From Anoxynatronum sibiricum (lineage in GTDB: Bacteria > Bacillota > Clostridia > Peptostreptococcales > Tindalliaceae): a stretch of 64,000 nt of DNA. The notes beneath the pieces were generated by a model. The model was not told where the DNA came from, ran no database searches, and saw only the letters and a program-made list of their open reading frames with translations. The stretch lies in the NCBI RefSeq assembly GCF_039414295.1, contig NZ_JBCITM010000001.1, forward strand, positions 372,001-436,000. Direction: 5' to 3'. A program made the translations under genes and the position numbers. Shown here piece by piece: positions 35,663 to 44,265 of the stretch. Positions within the stretch are counted from its first letter, which is position 1. The number at the start of each line of letters is the position of its first letter.

Positions 35663-35702
35663 GGCCTGAAAAAGTGTCGTTATTATCACACTTTTTCGGG
35701 CC
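35663..35702. terminator. Long hairpin between the GH130 fusion gene and katG
   Basis: Fifteen paired bases, 35663-35677 with 35688-35702 (one G-T wobble), with A5 and T5 tracts inside the stem. It may stop transcription from the GH130 gene, although no T run follows the stem. In the 388-base gap 35460-35847 the only other signals seen are the katG promoter and operator. Confidence 0.5.
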
Positions 35703-35777
35703 AATATTGATGAGGCAGAAATAATCATATGCCAGCAAATGATTTAAAACCTGATTTTTTTAAAAAACAATATCGTT

Positions 35778-35802
35778 TTGTGATGATTACAAAGGGTATA
35801 AC
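35778..35802 (+). promoter_or_regulatory. PerR-like operator overlapping the katG promoter
   Basis: TTGTGATGATTACAA (35778-35792) is a 7-1-7 palindrome with six of seven arm positions paired. It matches the PerR box (TTATAATNATTATAA) at most positions. A -10-like TATAAC sits at 35797-35802, so a bound repressor would block the promoter. Peroxide-sensing PerR control of katG is well known in Bacillota; here it is inferred. Confidence 0.6.
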
Positions 35803-35847
35803 AATCATAGCTGTGTATTGTTGGTGATGAATAAAGGAGGATGGCCA

Positions 35848-38040
35848 ATGAGCGGAAATGGAAAATGTCCGGTAACCGGTATGACAAGAGCCAAGGCAGC
35901 TGGTGGTGGTACAGCAAATCGTGACTGGTGGCCCAATCAGCTAAACCTTAAAATGCTTCACCAGAACCCTCCAGCCAGAAATCCCATGGGCGAAGGGTTC
36001 AACTATGCAGAGGAGTTTAAAAAGCTGGATTTGGCGGCGATTAAGCAAGATCTTTATGCCCTGATGACAGATTCACAGGACTGGTGGCCTGCTGACTATG
36101 GCCACTATGGCGGACTCTTTATTAGAATGGCCTGGCACAGCGCCGGTACTTACCGAATGGGCGATGGTCGAGGCGGGGCCGGATCAGGAACCCAACGCTT
36201 TGCACCTCTTAACAGCTGGCCGGATAATGTGAACTTGGATAAGGCTCGACGTTTGCTGTGGCCTATTAAGCAGAAATATGGCAAACACATTTCATGGGCA
36301 GATCTGATGATTCTGGCAGGCAACTGTGCACTGGAATCCATGGGATTTAAAACCTTTGGGTTTGCCGGAGGCCGGGAAGATGTCTGGGAGCCTGAGGAAG
36401 ATATTTACTGGGGGCAGGAAAGTGAGTGGTTGGATGATAAGCGTTACTCCGGTGACAGGGATCTGGAAAATCCTTTGGCCGCGGTGCAAATGGGCCTCAT
36501 TTATGTAAATCCGGAAGGCCCCAATGGCCAGCCCAGCGCGGTGGAATCAGGCAAGGATGTGCGGGAGACCTTTAAACGAATGGCCATGAACGATGAAGAA
36601 ACGGTGGCGCTTGTTGCAGGCGGCCACACCTTCGGAAAATGCCACGGTGCCGGAGATCCAGCCCACGTGGGGCCGGAGCCGGAAGCTGCTTCCATTGAAG
36701 ATCAGGGGCTTGGGTGGAAAAACAGTATGGGCAGCGGCGTAGGGGACGATACCATCTCCAGTGGCATTGAAGGTGCCTGGACACCAACACCCACCAAATG
36801 GGACAATAGTTATCTGGAACTCCTTTTCAAATACGACTGGGATCTGGTGAAAAGCCCTGCTGGAGCCTGGCAGTGGATTCCTGTGGACACTGAACCTGAA
36901 GACATGGTGCCCGGGGCACATGATTCGTCAAAGAAGTTTCCACCTATGATGACCACTGCAGACCTTTCCCTTCGAATGGATTCCATTTACAAGCCCATTG
37001 CCCTGCACTTCAGAGATCATCCAGAAGAGCTGGCAGATGCTTTTGCTCGGGCTTGGTTTAAGTTGACCCATCGGGATATGGGACCTCGCTCCCGGTACCT
37101 TGGGGCTGAAGTACCCCAGGAAGAACTCATCTGGCAAGACCCGGTACCGCCGGTGAATCATGAGCTGGTGGGTGAACAAGAAATTGCCAGCCTGAAAGAG
37201 CAAATCCTCACCAGCGGACTGTCCATTGCGGAACTGGTGGGCACTGCCTGGTCATCGGCATCCACTTTCCGGAGCTCAGATAAACGGGGTGGTGCCAATG
37301 GTGCACGTATACGCCTGTTGCCACAACGAAACTGGGAAGCCAGCCAGCCGGAGCGGCTTGAGAAGGTGTTGCAAGTGCTGGAAAAAATAAAGACAGAGTT
37401 TGACGCAAAGGGAGACAGTAAAAAAGTGTCTCTGGCAGATCTCATCGTTTTGGCCGGGTGCGCAGGTGTTGAAAAAGCTGCTCAAAATGCAGGTTTCCAC
37501 GCAACAGTTCCCTTTTTCCCTGGCAGAACAGATGCCACTCAGGAACAAACCGACGTCGAGGCCTTTGAAGTGCTGGAGCCGAAAGCAGATGGATTCATTA
37601 ACTTCAGCAAGGCCAAATTTGCCTGCGCTGCAGAGGAAATGTTGGTAGATCGGGCACAGCTGCTGGGACTGACTGCACCAGAGATGGCGGTACTGGTCGC
37701 AGGCCTGAGAATGATAGATGTCAATTTCGGGAGCAAAGCTCATGGTGTTTTCACACATCGACCCGGGAGTCTGACCAATGATTTCTTTGTAAACCTGCTG
37801 GATATGGGCACTGTGTGGAAGCCAGTTTCAGAAGACAGCGAGGTTTTTGAAGGACGTGATCGCAAAACCAATGAACTCAAATGGACGGGCACCCGGGTGG
37901 ACCTTGTCTTTGGTTCCAACTCAGAGTTGCGGGCAATCGCAGAAGTATATGCCAGTGATGATGCTAAAGAGAAGTTCGTTAAGGACTTTATGGCGGCCTG
38001 GAACAAAGTGATGAATGCAGACCGCTTCGATCTTGCATAG
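35848..38040 (+). CDS. katG: Catalase-peroxidase KatG
   Basis: Haem enzyme that removes hydrogen peroxide by catalase and peroxidase activity. The 730-residue product has the duplicated peroxidase layout. Distal-site residues are R93, W96 and H97 in RMAWHSAGTYR; Y219 in LIYVNPEGP and a Met near 245 should form the Met-Tyr-Trp adduct with W96. GGHTFGKCHGA near 260 carries the proximal histidine. The C-terminal half repeats the fold without haem ligands. AAAGGAGG and ATG 35848 give a good start. It begins MSGNGKCPVTG, common in this family. It stands alone with its own operator and terminator. Confidence 0.97.
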   Translation: MSGNGKCPVTGMTRAKAAGGGTANRDWWPNQLNLKMLHQNPPARNPMGEGFNYAEEFKKLDLAAIKQDLYALMTDSQDWWPADYGHYGGLFIRMAWHSAGTYRMGDGRGGAGSGTQRFAPLNSWPDNVNLDKARRLLWPIKQKYGKHISWADLMILAGNCALESMGFKTFGFAGGREDVWEPEEDIYWGQESEWLDDKRYSGDRDLENPLAAVQMGLIYVNPEGPNGQPSAVESGKDVRETFKRMAMNDEETVALVAGGHTFGKCHGAGDPAHVGPEPEAASIEDQGLGWKNSMGSGVGDDTISSGIEGAWTPTPTKWDNSYLELLFKYDWDLVKSPAGAWQWIPVDTEPEDMVPGAHDSSKKFPPMMTTADLSLRMDSIYKPIALHFRDHPEELADAFARAWFKLTHRDMGPRSRYLGAEVPQEELIWQDPVPPVNHELVGEQEIASLKEQILTSGLSIAELVGTAWSSASTFRSSDKRGGANGARIRLLPQRNWEASQPERLEKVLQVLEKIKTEFDAKGDSKKVSLADLIVLAGCAGVEKAAQNAGFHATVPFFPGRTDATQEQTDVEAFEVLEPKADGFINFSKAKFACAAEEMLVDRAQLLGLTAPEMAVLVAGLRMIDVNFGSKAHGVFTHRPGSLTNDFFVNLLDMGTVWKPVSEDSEVFEGRDRKTNELKWTGTRVDLVFGSNSELRAIAEVYASDDAKEKFVKDFMAAWNKVMNADRFDLA

Positions 38041-38081
38041 ATAAAAGTCGTTTAACAGCTCCAGCTTCAAACGTATGTTTC

Positions 38082-38113
38082 AAGCGCTTGCCTGATCACA
38101 GGCAAGCGCTTTT
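38082..38113 (+). terminator. Terminator after katG
   Basis: A perfect 13-bp stem, 38082-38094 with 38099-38111, loop ATCA, ending in TTTT. Confidence 0.85.
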
Positions 38114-38142
38114 GCCATTGATGGATAAAAAAGTGGTATAAT
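38112..38142 (+). promoter_or_regulatory. Possible promoter for the short reading frame downstream of katG
   Basis: TTGCCA (38112-38117), 19-base spacer, TATAAT (38137-38142). The -10 is perfect and the spacer slightly long. Confidence 0.4.
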
Positions 38143-38190
38143 GAAATAGCAGCATGCAAACAAGGCTACGCAGTACATAAGAGGCGCAAC

Positions 38191-38358
38191 ATTATTATCG
38201 ATGAAGATGAATTGGCCTCTGGTGAGTGGAACAACAGAGATGATGTTCCTCCCGATGATTTAAAGATCAGCCTGACAGGAGAAATGATGGAAGCATTCCG
38301 AAAAGGGACGATAACAGCACCTTCAGATGACAAATGCTGTAATGAGAAAATCTGTTAA
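38191..38358 (+). CDS. Short acidic protein with CC-x4-C C-terminus, non-standard start
   Basis: An open frame of 55 codons reads IIIDEDELASGEWNNRDD, then PPDDLKISLTGEMMEAFRKG, and ends DDKCCNEKIC. The composition and codon pattern look coding, and a promoter with a perfect TATAAT lies upstream. There is no in-frame ATG or GTG before the likely start: AAGAGG (38179-38184) is followed at normal spacing by ATT at 38191, so an ATT start is possible; TTG 38212 is a poorer choice. It might instead be a gene that has lost its start. The stop overlaps the convergent transporter stop. I do not recognise the family; the C-terminal cysteines suggest metal binding or redox. Confidence 0.5.
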   Translation: MIIDEDELASGEWNNRDDVPPDDLKISLTGEMMEAFRKGTITAPSDDKCCNEKIC

Positions 38359-39455
38359 GAAGAAAGATTTGTCTTGGTTCCACCGACAGCAGAAAAGAAG
38401 CGGCGATACAGCATACCAGCCATGAGGATAAGCCCCAGATACCCAACAGCTGGGTACACAATGCCCACCATCGTTGCAAACTGCAGATGGCCTCCAAAAA
38501 ATGCAAGGATGGTCAGAAAAAGGGCAGCAAACCGATATTTCAACGTGTGATCATTACCTTCAATACGGTTCACAGCTGTCCACAACATGGAAGTAGAGGC
38601 AGTGTAGATGCCAGTCAGCATCAACAGGGCAAAGAAAGGTGCGATTGGTGGGATGCTGGCAGAAGCCATGGCCAGCGATGGAATCTGTTTGTTGTAGACA
38701 TCACCGATGATCACCAGCAAACCTGTACTTAAAATCATGGCACCGGCGAGAAAGAAAATGCCTGCAAACATGCCTCCCAGCCTGGTATCAATGCGGTTTT
38801 TGGCTTGCTTGCCAATACCGGCTGCGAAAGGCATGAAACCAACCATGAGAAATGACGCGTACATGATTCCAGAAACAAACCAGTGGGAATAAGCACTTGG
38901 CACATGAAGGCTTTGCAGCACGCGGGCTGAATCAACAATGCCGCCAGAATGGCGTGCAATGCTGGTGAGGCTGATGATCATGGTAACAGAAATAAAGAAA
39001 GGTGCAATGGAACCCACAATACGGGCCAGCCTTTTCAAGCCTGTGAGCACTGTTATCAAAGGCAGCACTGCCATGAAAAATCGCCCCAAAGCAGGATGAA
39101 GGCCAAAGTGTTCATGGATGGTGGCGGCGGCAGCTGAGATCATAATGGAAAAAGCCAGCAGCATGAGGGTGGGCACAAACCATTTAAAAAATAGTCCGAT
39201 ACGCTGGCCGCAGTAATAGGTGAAAATGTCATTGGCATCCTCGAACTGCTGGGTGCGTCCATCCTCCAGAATGGTCATGGAGATCCAGGCAAGCAGCAGC
39301 ATTCCCACCAGCCCTGCACCGATGCTGCCAATAAACCCCAGATGGGTGAAGAACTGCATGACCTCCTGTCCGGAGGCGAAGCCTGCACCCACCACAGACC
39401 CCATAATGGCCCCGCCGAATAGAATGATTTCTTTCCAATGTGCTTTTTCTGGCAT
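38355..39455 (-). CDS. YkvI-family membrane transporter
   Basis: A 366-residue integral membrane protein with about ten hydrophobic helices. It starts MPEKAHWKEIILFGGAIMG, followed by GAGFASGQE, the unwound first helix typical of YkvI-type, LeuT-fold proteins. Later segments include AGIYTAS-like GIYTASTSMLW. The substrate is unknown; relatives belong to the amino acid/nucleobase transporter superfamily. AGGAGG lies seven bases before ATG 39455; the frame extends upstream to 39728, but without a site or family match. It diverges from the aminotransferase gene, which suggests amino acid uptake, an inference only. Confidence 0.82.
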   Translation of the reverse strand: MPEKAHWKEIILFGGAIMGSVVGAGFASGQEVMQFFTHLGFIGSIGAGLVGMLLLAWISMTILEDGRTQQFEDANDIFTYYCGQRIGLFFKWFVPTLMLLAFSIMISAAAATIHEHFGLHPALGRFFMAVLPLITVLTGLKRLARIVGSIAPFFISVTMIISLTSIARHSGGIVDSARVLQSLHVPSAYSHWFVSGIMYASFLMVGFMPFAAGIGKQAKNRIDTRLGGMFAGIFFLAGAMILSTGLLVIIGDVYNKQIPSLAMASASIPPIAPFFALLMLTGIYTASTSMLWTAVNRIEGNDHTLKYRFAALFLTILAFFGGHLQFATMVGIVYPAVGYLGLILMAGMLYRRFFSAVGGTKTNLSS

Positions 39456-39585
39456 GAGATGTCCTCCTGTAAGTGAAATTTGTGTCACTATATGATAAAA
39501 TGGAATCAAGCATGGAAGAAAGACTTCAAAAAAGCGCGGCATTGTAAAATCCTTTGTTGTCAGAAAAATGAAAAGGAGAATGAAA

Positions 39586-40902
39586 ATGAGCAAACCGGTT
39601 TTATCAGCACATTTTGAATCCAGAAATCCGTCGGATGTTCGCCTGGCGCAAATGAAGTACGATGAGCGGGCCGTGAAGCCGGCGGCGGTGATCAATGTGG
39701 GAATCGGTAATGTGTCACTTCCCACCAATCCGGCTATGATGAAGCGGATGTTTGAACTTCAGGCACCTGAAAGTCCTTTTGACAAAGGTGTGATTCGTTA
39801 CACCGGTACGGCGGGTACAGTGGAATGCCAAGATGCGTTTAAGAATATCCTGAAATGTGAAGGATTCGACACCAGCAAGCTGTATGTGCAGGTGACAGAT
39901 GGCGGTTCATCAGGTATGGAGCTGGTGATTCTGGGAGTTTGCGGCCCAGCCGGAACCAATGAAAAGCCTTTGATGATGATTGATCCCGCTTATACCAACT
40001 ATATTTCATTTGCTGAACGGGTGGGGCGTAAAACCATTACCGTTAAACGACAAATGGCAGAAGACGGCCGATTCACACTGCCGGAGCTGGACAAAATTGA
40101 AGCAACTATCCAGGCCAACAAACCGGGAGCACTGCTGGTGATTCCCTACGACAACCCTACGGGACAATTGTACGATCACGAGACACTGGTGGAACTGGCA
40201 AAACTGTGTGTGAAGTATAATATGTGGATGATCAGTGATGAAGCTTACCGGGAACTTTACTATGATGACGATATCAAGCTGGTGAGCATTTGGGGCATCA
40301 CAGATGCAGAGGTGCCCGGCATAGAGGGCCGCCGCATCAGCATTGAGACAGCCTCAAAGGTATGGAATGCATGCGGTCTGCGAATTGGTGCTGTTATTAC
40401 CGATAGTGCTGAGTTCCATACCCGGTCTGTGGCTGAATACACAGCCAACCTTTGCGCCAATGCCATTGGGCAGTACATTTTTGGAGCGCTGGCCCATGAA
40501 AGCAAGGAAGATCTCTTGGGATGGTGCAAAGATTTGCGGGTTTATTACAAAAAACAAATCGTCATGGTGAACGAAGGTTTAAAGCAGCACGAACCCGGCT
40601 TGATCGTTTCCAGCCCCGATGCATCCATTTATTCAGTGATCGAAGTGCGTAATGTGGTGAAACCTGGATTTGATGCCATCGACTTTGTACTTTATTGTGC
40701 AGGTGAAGGTTCAGCGGTGATTGATGGTGTTGAAACCACACTGCTGGTGGCACCCATGAAAGGCTTCTATGATATCAAAGAAGGTGAATCAAATCCAGGT
40801 AACACCCAGTTCAGAATTTCTTTCGTGGAATCTCCTGAAAATATGGCGAAGGTGCCGGAGCTTTTTGTGAAGTTGCTCCGTCAGTACGAAGCACAACGTT
40901 AA
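39586..40902 (+). CDS. PLP-dependent aminotransferase, class I/II
   Basis: A 438-residue fold-type I aminotransferase. Motifs: GIGNVSLPTNP near the start, TDGGSSGMELVI (phosphate-binding region), YDNPTGQLYDHE, MISDEAYRELYYDD with the PLP-ring aspartate, and ISIETASKVWNACGLRIG, which holds the Schiff-base lysine. RISFVE near the end provides the substrate-carboxylate arginine. The fold is that of aspartate/LL-DAP aminotransferase-like enzymes, but I cannot assign a substrate. AAGGAG seven bases before ATG 39586 excludes the ATGs at 39568 and 39580. The divergent YkvI transporter may serve the same amino acid. Confidence 0.88.
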   Translation: MSKPVLSAHFESRNPSDVRLAQMKYDERAVKPAAVINVGIGNVSLPTNPAMMKRMFELQAPESPFDKGVIRYTGTAGTVECQDAFKNILKCEGFDTSKLYVQVTDGGSSGMELVILGVCGPAGTNEKPLMMIDPAYTNYISFAERVGRKTITVKRQMAEDGRFTLPELDKIEATIQANKPGALLVIPYDNPTGQLYDHETLVELAKLCVKYNMWMISDEAYRELYYDDDIKLVSIWGITDAEVPGIEGRRISIETASKVWNACGLRIGAVITDSAEFHTRSVAEYTANLCANAIGQYIFGALAHESKEDLLGWCKDLRVYYKKQIVMVNEGLKQHEPGLIVSSPDASIYSVIEVRNVVKPGFDAIDFVLYCAGEGSAVIDGVETTLLVAPMKGFYDIKEGESNPGNTQFRISFVESPENMAKVPELFVKLLRQYEAQR

Positions 40903-40947
40903 GCTGAAAAGCAGCACAAAGAAGTACTGAAACACTGGTATTTCATA

Positions 40948-40991
40948 GATCAAGGGGCTGATGTCTGCTTCACAGGCATCAGCTCTTTGAT
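40948..40991 (+). terminator. Hairpin terminator after the aminotransferase gene
   Basis: ATCAAGGGGCTGATG (40949-40963) pairs with CATCAGCTCTTTGAT (40977-40991), including two G-T pairs. No T tract follows. The remainder of the 365-base gap before the MBL gene holds only a TATAAT at 41117-41122 with a weak -35. Confidence 0.55.
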
Positions 40992-41267
40992 TATCAAATA
41001 GTCGCATCTGATGAAGCATTGTCATCTGGCGCTTGTCTGTATCATTATAACATGCTGACCAATGACTTTTGTAAAAAAAGTGGCCGATAGAGAGGTTTGG
41101 ACTGCTGGCAGCTGCGTATAATAAGCAAAGAAGTGATAGGCTGTCAATTGAGGGGTCGCTGGAGAAAGCACATGTTGGAAGCATATTCAAAAGGTGAACA
41201 TCAGGAGACTGAACGGAAAACCGTGGAAGTACACGTTGGAGCAACGAATGGAAAGCGGGGAAATGAG

Positions 41268-42107
41268 ATGAAACTGACAGTGCTCATGGATAACAACACA
41301 ATAATCGACCGGTATTTTCTGGGGGAACCAGGATTATCCTACCTGCTGGAAGTGGATGACCGCAAGATCCTCTTTGACACTGGGTACAGTGATGCTTACC
41401 TTCTCAACGGTCAGAAAATGGGTATTCATTTTTTTGATTTAGACGCCATCGTATTAAGCCATTCGCATATGGATCACACATGGGGACTTGAGCCGCTCAT
41501 CAAACGGTTTAGTGAAGAAGTGATGGAAGGCAGGCAGTTTCGACAACCAATACTTGTAGCACACCCGCACATTTTTGACTCCAAATCATTTTTTGGAATT
41601 GAGGAGTTCGGGGTGAATGTGGATCCGCAAAAATTAGCGAAATATATGACGCCTCAGCTCACCCGGGAACCTTTCTGGCTGACAGAGCACTTGGTCTTTT
41701 TGGGCGAAATTCCCCGGAAAAATGATTTTGAAGCCAGACGCAGCATTGGCAAAGTGCTTGTGGGAAACATGCTGGTAGACGATTACAGCATGGACGACAG
41801 CGCGCTTTGCTATACAGGACCAGAGGGGTTGGTGATTATTACCGGCTGCTCCCATGCCGGAATTTGCAACATTATAGAACATGCCAGGGCTGTATGTGGC
41901 GACGAAAGAGTACGTGATGTCATCGGCGGATTCCACCTGCTTGACCCTGAAGAAAAGCAGATGAGCGGCACAGTGGCATATTTTAAATCTCAAGGTATTA
42001 AACAAACCCATCCCTGCCATTGCACCGATTTAAAATCAAAAATTGAACTGGCCAAGTGGATCCCGGTTGAAGAGGTGGGCGTTGGTCTGGTACTGGAGTA
42101 TACTTAA
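41268..42107 (+). CDS. MBL-fold metallohydrolase
   Basis: A 279-residue metallo-beta-lactamase fold protein with the metal motif H65-S-H67-M-D69-H70 (HxHxDH) and further ligands in GCSHAGICN and DVIGGFHLL. This subfamily resembles the 7,8-dihydropterin-6-methyl-4-(beta-D-ribofuranosyl)-aminobenzene-phosphate synthase-like group, but substrate assignment is not possible. The C-terminal THPCHCTD segment adds a conserved His/Cys cluster. ATG 41268 gives the family N-terminus (MKLTVLMDNN); GCGGGGA upstream is a fair binding site. The frame stays open upstream to 41097 but has no counterpart in relatives. Confidence 0.83.
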   Translation: MKLTVLMDNNTIIDRYFLGEPGLSYLLEVDDRKILFDTGYSDAYLLNGQKMGIHFFDLDAIVLSHSHMDHTWGLEPLIKRFSEEVMEGRQFRQPILVAHPHIFDSKSFFGIEEFGVNVDPQKLAKYMTPQLTREPFWLTEHLVFLGEIPRKNDFEARRSIGKVLVGNMLVDDYSMDDSALCYTGPEGLVIITGCSHAGICNIIEHARAVCGDERVRDVIGGFHLLDPEEKQMSGTVAYFKSQGIKQTHPCHCTDLKSKIELAKWIPVEEVGVGLVLEYT

Positions 42108-42143
42108 GCTTCCACAAGCTTTCAAAAAACCGCAATACTGCAC

Positions 42144-42194
42144 ACAGCAATGACCGAACTTTGTTTTCAAAACAAGTTCGGTCATTGCTGTTTA
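42144..42194 (+). terminator. Strong terminator after the MBL gene
   Basis: An 18-bp perfect stem, 42144-42161 with 42174-42191, extended by GTTTT/AAAAC across one bulge, then TTT. Confidence 0.82.
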
Positions 42195-42383
42195 TTGCAC
42201 AAGGGCAACATCACCTATTTTGCCTGGAAATCAAACGTTTCGTCAACAAAGAAGTAACAGGCAACCAGCAGACAAGCAAAAAGCATTCGAAACGATCATA
42301 AAGAAATAAACAGTACCAATGTATGGACGAATCGGTTAAAATAGGATATCTGAAATTTCTAGATCAAGCGAGGTGGTGATGAG

Positions 42384-42476
42384 GTGGGTTCCATTGACTA
42401 TAAAATTTTGAAATACCGGGTCATTCAAATCGAAAATGTAGCGGCAACGAATAAGGTACTAATCATTAAATCATAG
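42384..42476 (+). CDS. Possible 30-residue peptide upstream of the EamA transporter
   Basis: GTG 42384 follows AGGTGG (42371-42376) by seven bases and opens a frame reading GSIDYKILKYRVIQIE, then NVAATNKVLIIKS, to TAG at 42474-42476. Composition is protein-like, but it is short and matches nothing I know; it may be a leader, a remnant or chance. The rest of the 409-base gap 42108-42516 has the terminator at its start and nothing else obvious. Confidence 0.22.
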   Translation: MGSIDYKILKYRVIQIENVAATNKVLIIKS

Positions 42477-42516
42477 ACATTGCCCAATAATTGAAAAACA
42501 AGGAGGCTAATTGACC

Positions 42517-43419
42517 ATGAGTTTTATACAGCAATACACAGGTGAACTGGCGGCATTGGCCACGGCCTTTTGCTGGGCAGTCACAGCCACTGCCTTTGAA
42601 CACAGCGCCAAACGAATCGGATCTATGAATATGAACCTGCTGCGTTTGCTGCTTGGACTCATATTTCTCTCAACATACACTTTCGTTAGCCGGGGCTATT
42701 GGTTGCCATTCGATGCGACTCGTGCCGAATGGTTTTGGCTCACTCTTTCAGGCATCGTTGGCATTGTCATTGGTGACATTCTTTTATTTGAAGCATTTGT
42801 ACGTATTGGAGCCAGAATATCGATGTTGATCTATTCTAGCGTACCACCCCTGAGTGGGCTGATGGCTCTGATTTTTTTGGGAGAAAAAATGACGCTCATC
42901 CAGATTGTCGGTATGTTTATCACCGTTGCAGGAATCGTTTCGGTGATTCTTGTGACAGAAAAAGATACCAGTAAAATTCACTTTACTTACCCGGTGATCG
43001 GAGTTCTTTTTGCTTTTGGAGGGGCGGCAGGCCAGGCGGGCGGGTATATTTTGGGTAAACATGGCATGGCTGGCTACGATCCCTTTTCAGCAACACAAAT
43101 TCGTCTCATTGCCGGTCTCGTCTGTTTTATCATACTTTTCACTGTCAGAAATCACTGGCCTCATCTGATGCGCGCTTTTAAACAAAAGGAGGCACTGGTA
43201 TCACTGACGATCGGATCGTTCTTTGGCCCTTTTCTGGGAATTTCCCTGTCATTGATGGCGGTGCAGCGAATTAATCCGGGAGTGGCTTCAACTTTAATTT
43301 CCCTCACACCCATTTTGCTGATTCCTTATGCTTTTATGGTGAAAAAGGAACGTGTCACTTTGAGGGAAATTCTGGGAACGGTCATTGCTCTCACTGGTGC
43401 GGCGATCATGTTTATATGA
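42517..43419 (+). CDS. EamA/DMT-superfamily transporter
   Basis: A 300-residue membrane protein with ten predicted helices in two EamA repeats. The first starts AALATAFCWAVTATAFE and ends MFITVAGIVSVIL; the second runs from GVLFAFGGAAGQAGGYILG to GTVIALTGAAIMFI. The conserved SSVPPLSGLMALIFLGEKMT and SLTPILLIPYAFMVKKERVT sequences close each repeat. Members export or import small metabolites such as amino acids; substrate unknown. AAGGAGG lies ten bases before ATG 42517; TTG 42511 is the alternative. It is followed by an acetyltransferase after about 150 bases. Confidence 0.88.
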   Translation: MSFIQQYTGELAALATAFCWAVTATAFEHSAKRIGSMNMNLLRLLLGLIFLSTYTFVSRGYWLPFDATRAEWFWLTLSGIVGIVIGDILLFEAFVRIGARISMLIYSSVPPLSGLMALIFLGEKMTLIQIVGMFITVAGIVSVILVTEKDTSKIHFTYPVIGVLFAFGGAAGQAGGYILGKHGMAGYDPFSATQIRLIAGLVCFIILFTVRNHWPHLMRAFKQKEALVSLTIGSFFGPFLGISLSLMAVQRINPGVASTLISLTPILLIPYAFMVKKERVTLREILGTVIALTGAAIMFI

Positions 43420-43566
43420 GTATCCCAATCAATTTTAAAAGCAGTTCAACCCGTAAATAGTTGGCGTATACAACCATTGAATGATATAATGGCCGACATA
43501 ACCAAAAAACCAACTATCAAAGGTGTTTAAATCGGAGCACCTGAAATGAAAATAGGAGGCACAGTG

Positions 43567-44067
43567 ATGGAGTATACCATTGAAACAATGAAAAACAGTG
43601 ACTGGGAACAGGTGGCGGCCATATACCTGGCGGGCATTCAAACAGGCATTGCCACCTTTCAAACAAAAATTCCTTCATGGGAAGCTTGGGATGAAAGTCA
43701 TGTCGAAAGCTGTCGGCTGGTAGCTCGGTCCAATGATCAGATCCATGGTTGGGCTGCAATTTCTCCCACCTCCAGCCGGTGTGTGTATGCTGGCGTAGGC
43801 GAGGTCAGTATTTACATAGATGCCGCCTGCCGAGGTATGGGGATTGGTCAGGCGCTGTTGAATCAATTAGTGAAGTGTTCCGAAGAAAATGGTTATTGGA
43901 CACTGCAGGCCGGGGTTCTCAGAGAAAACGAAGCCAGTCGGGCACTTCATGTGAAATGCGGATTTAAAGAGCTGGGCATACGGGAAAAACTGGGGAAAAT
44001 GCCCACAGGAAAATGGCACGATGTGGTTTTTCTTGAAAGAAGAAGTCAAAGAGTAGGGCAAGAATAG
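43567..44067 (+). CDS. GNAT acetyltransferase of the phosphinothricin acetyltransferase (Pat) type
   Basis: A 166-residue GNAT protein with Pat/MnaT-like features: IYLAGIQTGIATFQT near residue 20, the acetyl-CoA loop DAACRGMGIGQALL near 90, and VLRENEASRALHVKCGF with GKWHDVVFLERR at the end. Enzymes of this group acetylate phosphinothricin, methionine sulfoximine or methionine sulfone; real physiological substrates are often amino acids. AGGAGG seven bases before ATG 43567 sets the start. The adjacent EamA exporter could export the acetylated product, an inference from order only. Confidence 0.85.
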   Translation: MEYTIETMKNSDWEQVAAIYLAGIQTGIATFQTKIPSWEAWDESHVESCRLVARSNDQIHGWAAISPTSSRCVYAGVGEVSIYIDAACRGMGIGQALLNQLVKCSEENGYWTLQAGVLRENEASRALHVKCGFKELGIREKLGKMPTGKWHDVVFLERRSQRVGQE

Positions 44068-44162
44068 TCATTGACAGACTGAAACAGGGAAAAGTTTTTC
44101 AGCTGAAAAACCTGCTGTAGAAAACTGTAAATCTTGATTCCAGAAAATATAAAATATAGATG

Positions 44163-44192
44163 TTTAAAGAAACAAGAATCAGTGTATATAAT
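44163..44192 (+). promoter_or_regulatory. Promoter of the MarR-WrbA pair with palindromic -10 region
   Basis: TTTAAA (44163-44168), 18-base spacer, TATAAT (44187-44192). The -10 lies in TATATAATATATA (44185-44197), a perfect 6-1-6 palindrome that could be a MarR operator for autoregulation. The untranslated leader would be about 65 bases. Confidence 0.45.
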
Positions 44193-44265
44193 ATATAACG
44201 AAATCGAGATATTTTACACTGAGACAAATGTGAGGCGAATGAGACAAAAGTGGGGAGGGAAGGTG

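Noticed and set aside
35460..35777. Small genes in the gap before katG
   Set aside because: Only frames of under 20 codons with no ribosome sites were seen; the gap holds a hairpin and the katG control region.
38154..38180. Nine-codon ATG frame ahead of the short Cys-ended protein
   Set aside because: Too short to support as a gene; it may only be a leader and ends at the proposed ribosome site.
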